From positions 88,579 to 152,578 of the forward strand of contig JNWL01000007.1 of the NCBI GenBank assembly GCA_000716465.1: a DNA stretch of 64,000 nucleotides, read 5' to 3'. Below the pieces are notes generated by a model. That model searched no databases. It worked only from the letters and a program-made list of their open reading frames with translations, and had not been told where the DNA came from. Within the stretch, counting starts at the first letter, position 1. Each line of letters opens with the position of its first letter. Source of the DNA: Streptomyces bikiniensis. Its GTDB lineage: Bacteria; Actinomycetota; Actinomycetes; Streptomycetales; Streptomycetaceae. Of this stretch, positions 60,730-64,000 are shown piece by piece. The position numbers and the translations under genes were made by a program.

Positions 60730-62001
60730 ATGCAGCACCCCCGCCGACGGATACGCAGACCCGTCGCCCTGGCGGCGACCACGACGCTCTCCCTCACCCT
60801 GCTCGCCTCCGCGAGCACCACCCTCCCGGAGCCCGTCCGGGCCTCGGCGGGACCCGTCGCCGCCGCGCCGACCAACGCCCAGCTGGCACCGTGCCGCATC
60901 GCCACGACGATGGGCGTGCAGATGTCGGAGGGGCTGCCCACCGCCCCCGGGTACGTGCACTCCACGGGCCTCGTCAGGGCCCTCAACCTGATGATCGACT
61001 TCCCGGACGCGGTCGGCGACGGCACGGCGACGGGCCGCTTCCGCGAGTTCTTCCCGCAGACCGCCGACTGGTTCCGCGTCAGCTCGTACGGCCGGCTGCA
61101 CTACCGGGCCGAGGCCCCGATACCCGACTGGCTGCGGATGCCCCGGGCGTTCTCCGCGTACGGGATCGAGCGCGGCTCCCCGTACGAGCCGGGCTACCGC
61201 TCCCTGGTCGAGGACATCGTGAAGGCGGCGGACGAGCGCGTGGACTTCAGCGCGTACGACCTGGTCAACGTCCTGGTGACGCCGAACGCCGGGCCCTCGG
61301 CCCTCGACACCGTCCTGTCCGTGACCTTCTCCGGCAACGACGACGCCCCGTACGCCGACGGCGTGCCGCTGGCCAACACGTCCTTCGTCTACAGCCGCCA
61401 GGACGACGGCTCCGGCAGCTTCGCGGAGACCGGCTACCGGGTCCTGCCGCACGAGAACGGGCACGTCTTCGGCCTGCCCGACCTCTACACCGCCGACGGC
61501 GGCGGCTCGGTGGGGCACTGGGACATCATGTCGGAGGACTGGGGGGCCAACAACGACCTGCTCGGCTGGCACAAGTGGAAGCTGGGCTGGCTCGACAACG
61601 AGCAGGTGCACTGCGCCTCGGCCGCCGGCACCACCGAGTACGACCTCACCCCGCTCGCGGAGCCCGGCGGCCCCAAGCTCGCGTTCGTGCCCCTCTCCGG
61701 CACCTCCGGATACGCGATCGAGGTCCGCGGCCCGGGCGGCAATGACGAGGCCGTGTGCGAGCAGGGCGTCCTCGTCTACCGCGTCGAGTCCGACGTCGAC
61801 ACCGGGCACGGCCCGGTGACCGTCGCCGACAGCGAGCGGGCGAGCGGCGGCTGCACGCGCCGCGCCAACGTCCACGCGGAGCTGTCGGACGCGCCGTACG
61901 GGCCGGGCGAGAGCTTCACGGACCGCGCGAACGGCATCCGGATCACGGTGCTGCACGAGGGCGCGGACGGCGCCTACCGGGTCCGCGTCACCCGGACCTG
62001 A
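60730..62001 (+). CDS. Secreted M6-family metalloprotease
   Basis: A 423-residue secreted protease. An Arg-rich n-region and hydrophobic core (LAATTTLSLTLLASAS) form a signal peptide. The zinc motif is LPHENGHVFGLPDLY, HExxHxxGxxD as in immune-inhibitor-A (M6) proteases, followed by HWDIMSED, a Met-turn. Members cleave host or environmental proteins outside the cell. ATG 60730 follows GGAGAGG. The last codons and stop form the first unit of a 17-bp tandem repeat. Confidence 0.9.
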   Translation: MQHPRRRIRRPVALAATTTLSLTLLASASTTLPEPVRASAGPVAAAPTNAQLAPCRIATTMGVQMSEGLPTAPGYVHSTGLVRALNLMIDFPDAVGDGTATGRFREFFPQTADWFRVSSYGRLHYRAEAPIPDWLRMPRAFSAYGIERGSPYEPGYRSLVEDIVKAADERVDFSAYDLVNVLVTPNAGPSALDTVLSVTFSGNDDAPYADGVPLANTSFVYSRQDDGSGSFAETGYRVLPHENGHVFGLPDLYTADGGGSVGHWDIMSEDWGANNDLLGWHKWKLGWLDNEQVHCASAAGTTEYDLTPLAEPGGPKLAFVPLSGTSGYAIEVRGPGGNDEAVCEQGVLVYRVESDVDTGHGPVTVADSERASGGCTRRANVHAELSDAPYGPGESFTDRANGIRITVLHEGADGAYRVRVTRT

Positions 62002-62204
62002 GCGTCATCCGGACCTGAGCGCCACCCGGAACTGAGCGTCATCCGGAACTGCGCGTCACTCGGACCTGAGCGCCACCCGGAACTGAGCGCCACTCGGACC
62101 TGAGCGCCACCCGGGCCTGAGCACCCCCGGAAACGGGCGCCGCCCGGGCCCGGGCGCCATCCGCACCCGAGCGCCATCCACCGCTGGGCGTCACCCGGAC
62201 CCGA
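61985..62204. repeat. 17-bp tandem array across convergent stop codons
   Basis: About 13 consecutive units of consensus GCGYCACCCGGACCTGA run from 61985 to 62204; one unit is 16 bp and the right-hand units are more degenerate. The first unit is the end of the M6 protease coding region including its TGA, and the array runs into the last codons of the convergent acyl-CoA ligase gene (stop at 62191). It is a minisatellite-like array. Confidence 0.85.
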
Positions 62205-63840
62205 GCGCTTCCCGGCCCGCCGGTCCCCCGTCTTCGAACAGCCCCCGCAGCTCCCGCTTGAGGACCTTCCCCGTCGGGTTCCGGGGCAGCTCCTCCTCCC
62301 GTACGAGGACGCGGGCGGGCACCTTGAAGGCGGCGAGGCGACCGGCGACGTGCGCCCGCAGGGCCTCCGGGTCCGGCACCGCCCCGGGCCGGTGCCGCAC
62401 GACGGCCGCGACCTCCTCCCCGAGGACCGGGTGGGGCACGCCGAGGACGGCGGCGTCGAGGACGTCCGGGTGCGCGTGCAGGGCGGCCTCGACCTCGACG
62501 CAGTACACGTTCTCGCCGCCCCGGACCACCATGTCGGTGAGCCGGTCGACGATCGAGACCCGCCCGTCCGCGTCCACGCGCGCGAGGTCCCCGGTCCGGA
62601 ACCAGCCGTCGTCGGTGAAGGCGGCGCGGGTGGCCTCCTCGTCCCCCCAGTACCCCCGGACCAGGGACTGCCCGCGCAGCCACAGCTCCCCCACGCCCTG
62701 CGCGTCGGGCCGGTCGATCCGCACCTCGGTGGCCGGCGAGGGCCGGCCGGCGCTGCCGGGGTGGGCGCGGTACTCGGCGCCGAAGTTCGCCAGGACCCCG
62801 CCGCAGGTCTCGGTGAGCCCGTAGCCGTTGCGGGGCTCGACGCGCTCCCCGTACGCCTCCGCCAGTCCGGCGACGATGCCGGGCGGGGCGGGGGCGCCGC
62901 CGGTGCTGAGCAGGGTCAGGCTCTCCAGCGGGTCGGCCTCGCTCCGGGCGCGTTCGAGGAGCTGGAGGGCGGTGGTGGGCACGCCCGCGTAGTGGGTGAC
63001 GCGGTGTTCCCGGATCAGCCGGAGTGCCTCCCCGGCGTCCCACTTCCGCATCGTCACGAGGGTCCCGCCGGCCGCGATCACGCCGTAGAAGGAGGTGAAG
63101 GCGGCGACGTGGAAGAAGGGGAAGGTGGTCAGGGAGACGGGCGCGGGCCCGGTCCCGGGGACGTCCCCGCGCGCGAGGGCCGCGGCGGCGGCGAAGTACC
63201 GGGGGTTCACGGCGGCCCCGGCCTGCGCGAGGTGGGTGGCGACGGCGCCCTTGGGGCGGCCGGTGGTGCCGGAGGTGTAGACGATCGTGGAGTCGTGCTC
63301 GGGGAGGACGTCGACGGGCGGCGGCCCGAGGTACGGGTCGCGGTCGGGCACGTACGCGTCGAACCCCTCCCCGGCCGGGCCGCGGAAGACGATCCCGGGC
63401 ACCTTCCGCTCCCGGGCCCACGCCCGCGTCCGCCCGGCCCGCTCCCCGTCCACGAGCAGCGCGCGGGGCGCGCAGTCGTCGAGCGCGTACGCGAACTCGC
63501 CCTCGGTCCACCAGGCGTTGAGGGGTACGGCGACGAGGCCGGCGAGCTGGGCGGCCCAGAAGGCGACCTGCCACTCGGGCAGGTTCCGCATGGCGACGGC
63601 GACCCGGTCCCCGGGCACGAGCCCGTACGCGCCGAGCAGCCGCCGGGCGAGTCCGCAGGCCTCGTCGAGGAACTCCCGGTAGGTCGTCCGGACGCCCTCG
63701 TGCACGAGGAACACCCGGTCCCCGTATCCCCAGGCGGCCTCCACGAACTCCCGCAGGGTCCGCGGCCCGTGCGCGTACGTCCCGCCCTCGACGGCGAAGG
63801 GCGCCCCGTCGGCCGTCAGCCTCCCGATCCCGCCGCCCAC
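62191..63840 (-). CDS. AMP-dependent acyl-CoA synthetase/ligase
   Basis: A 549-residue ANL-superfamily enzyme. TIVYTSGTTGRPKGAVATH is the P-loop motif, NGYGLTETCGG the A5 motif, GWFRTGDLARVDADG the A7/A8 region and LPRNPTGKVLKREL the final motif with catalytic Lys. It activates a carboxylic acid, most likely a fatty or aromatic acid, to its CoA thioester. The GTG start at 63840 precedes the conserved N-terminus. Its last codons lie in the 17-bp repeat array. Positions 63841-64000 are G-rich with no gene that I can support. Confidence 0.92.
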   Translation of the reverse strand: MGGGIGRLTADGAPFAVEGGTYAHGPRTLREFVEAAWGYGDRVFLVHEGVRTTYREFLDEACGLARRLLGAYGLVPGDRVAVAMRNLPEWQVAFWAAQLAGLVAVPLNAWWTEGEFAYALDDCAPRALLVDGERAGRTRAWARERKVPGIVFRGPAGEGFDAYVPDRDPYLGPPPVDVLPEHDSTIVYTSGTTGRPKGAVATHLAQAGAAVNPRYFAAAAALARGDVPGTGPAPVSLTTFPFFHVAAFTSFYGVIAAGGTLVTMRKWDAGEALRLIREHRVTHYAGVPTTALQLLERARSEADPLESLTLLSTGGAPAPPGIVAGLAEAYGERVEPRNGYGLTETCGGVLANFGAEYRAHPGSAGRPSPATEVRIDRPDAQGVGELWLRGQSLVRGYWGDEEATRAAFTDDGWFRTGDLARVDADGRVSIVDRLTDMVVRGGENVYCVEVEAALHAHPDVLDAAVLGVPHPVLGEEVAAVVRHRPGAVPDPEALRAHVAGRLAAFKVPARVLVREEELPRNPTGKVLKRELRGLFEDGGPAGREALGSG

Positions 63841-64000
63841 CGGCCACCTCCCGCACGTCCGCCCCGCACCCCGTCGGACCGCCGACGCTAGGCGGCTCCG
63901 GTTCGCGAGGTCAACCGGGGGCGGGCCGGGCCCGTGGACGGCGGTGGGGGGCGGTGGCGGGGCGGGCGGGTCGGGCCCGGCAGGTCGGGCGGGTCGGGCG

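Noticed and set aside
1..64000. CRISPR arrays, insertion sequences or integrases
   Set aside because: The tandem repeats seen have no unique spacers of constant length, and no transposase or integrase motif was found in any frame that I read.

Overview
The window is chromosomal DNA from a Streptomyces or a close relative. The evidence is very high GC with strong third-position G/C bias, GTG/TTG starts, ATGA/GTGA translational coupling, an HrdD-type sigma factor, mycothiol-type DinB proteins, and the actinobacterial galU-moeA(glp)-rimJ-sepX neighbourhood. All functional calls come from reading the protein sequences and motifs; no database search was run.

About 0.1-28.3 kb looks like one specialised-metabolite gene cluster for a phosphonate built on a 2,3-diaminopropionate (Dap) scaffold. 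A rightward arm from 13.39 kb encodes PEP mutase, a Dap-forming pair (SbnA- and SbnB-like), a free-standing NRPS adenylation protein, an NTP_transf_5-like nucleotidyltransferase, a FomA/isopentenyl-phosphate-kinase-like kinase, a 2-aminoethylphosphonate (AEP) transaminase, an FAD/NAD(P) oxidoreductase, a DinB/maleylpyruvate-isomerase-like protein, phosphonopyruvate decarboxylase split over two genes, a free carrier protein, an HprK-like P-loop kinase and an EamA exporter. A leftward arm from 13.12 kb encodes a TauD-type Fe(II)/2-oxoglutarate oxygenase, a TldD/TldE protease pair, an MFS exporter, three paralogous ATP-grasp ligases, a free-standing condensation domain and a PPOX flavoprotein. 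The likely early chemistry is PEP to phosphonopyruvate to phosphonoacetaldehyde to AEP, joined to Dap by the carrier-protein and ATP-grasp machinery, with the FomA-like kinase a candidate self-resistance or cryptic-phosphorylation step.

The left edge (0.17-1.72 kb) holds an XRE/TPR regulator preceded by a 50-residue ORF with a signal peptide. A shared sequence, roughly GTCAA-N2..4-TTGCC, occurs just upstream of the peptide promoter and again in the divergent promoter region of the cluster (13.19-13.34 kb). This suggests a peptide-responsive regulatory circuit for the pathway. Nearly identical 34-bp hairpins lie at both edges (94-129 and 28353-28386), the right one beside a tRNA-Ala gene.

From 28.4 to 64 kb the content is core or ordinary chromosome: tRNA-Ala(CGC); sepX/glpR, rimJ, mog, moaC, moeA/glp and galU; 5-formyl-THF cyclo-ligase; a penicillin-acylase family enzyme; a cation/proton antiporter; MFS transporters; an FmdB-like protein behind a CIRCE element; mscL; a four-gene molybdopterin oxidoreductase operon; LtrA; a P1/DmpA peptidase; a WYL regulator; hrdD; a MarR-DODA pair; a TetR regulator with an M6 metalloprotease; and an acyl-CoA ligase. 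Tandem repeats cover several gene 3' ends here, most strikingly a 17-bp array at 61985-62204.
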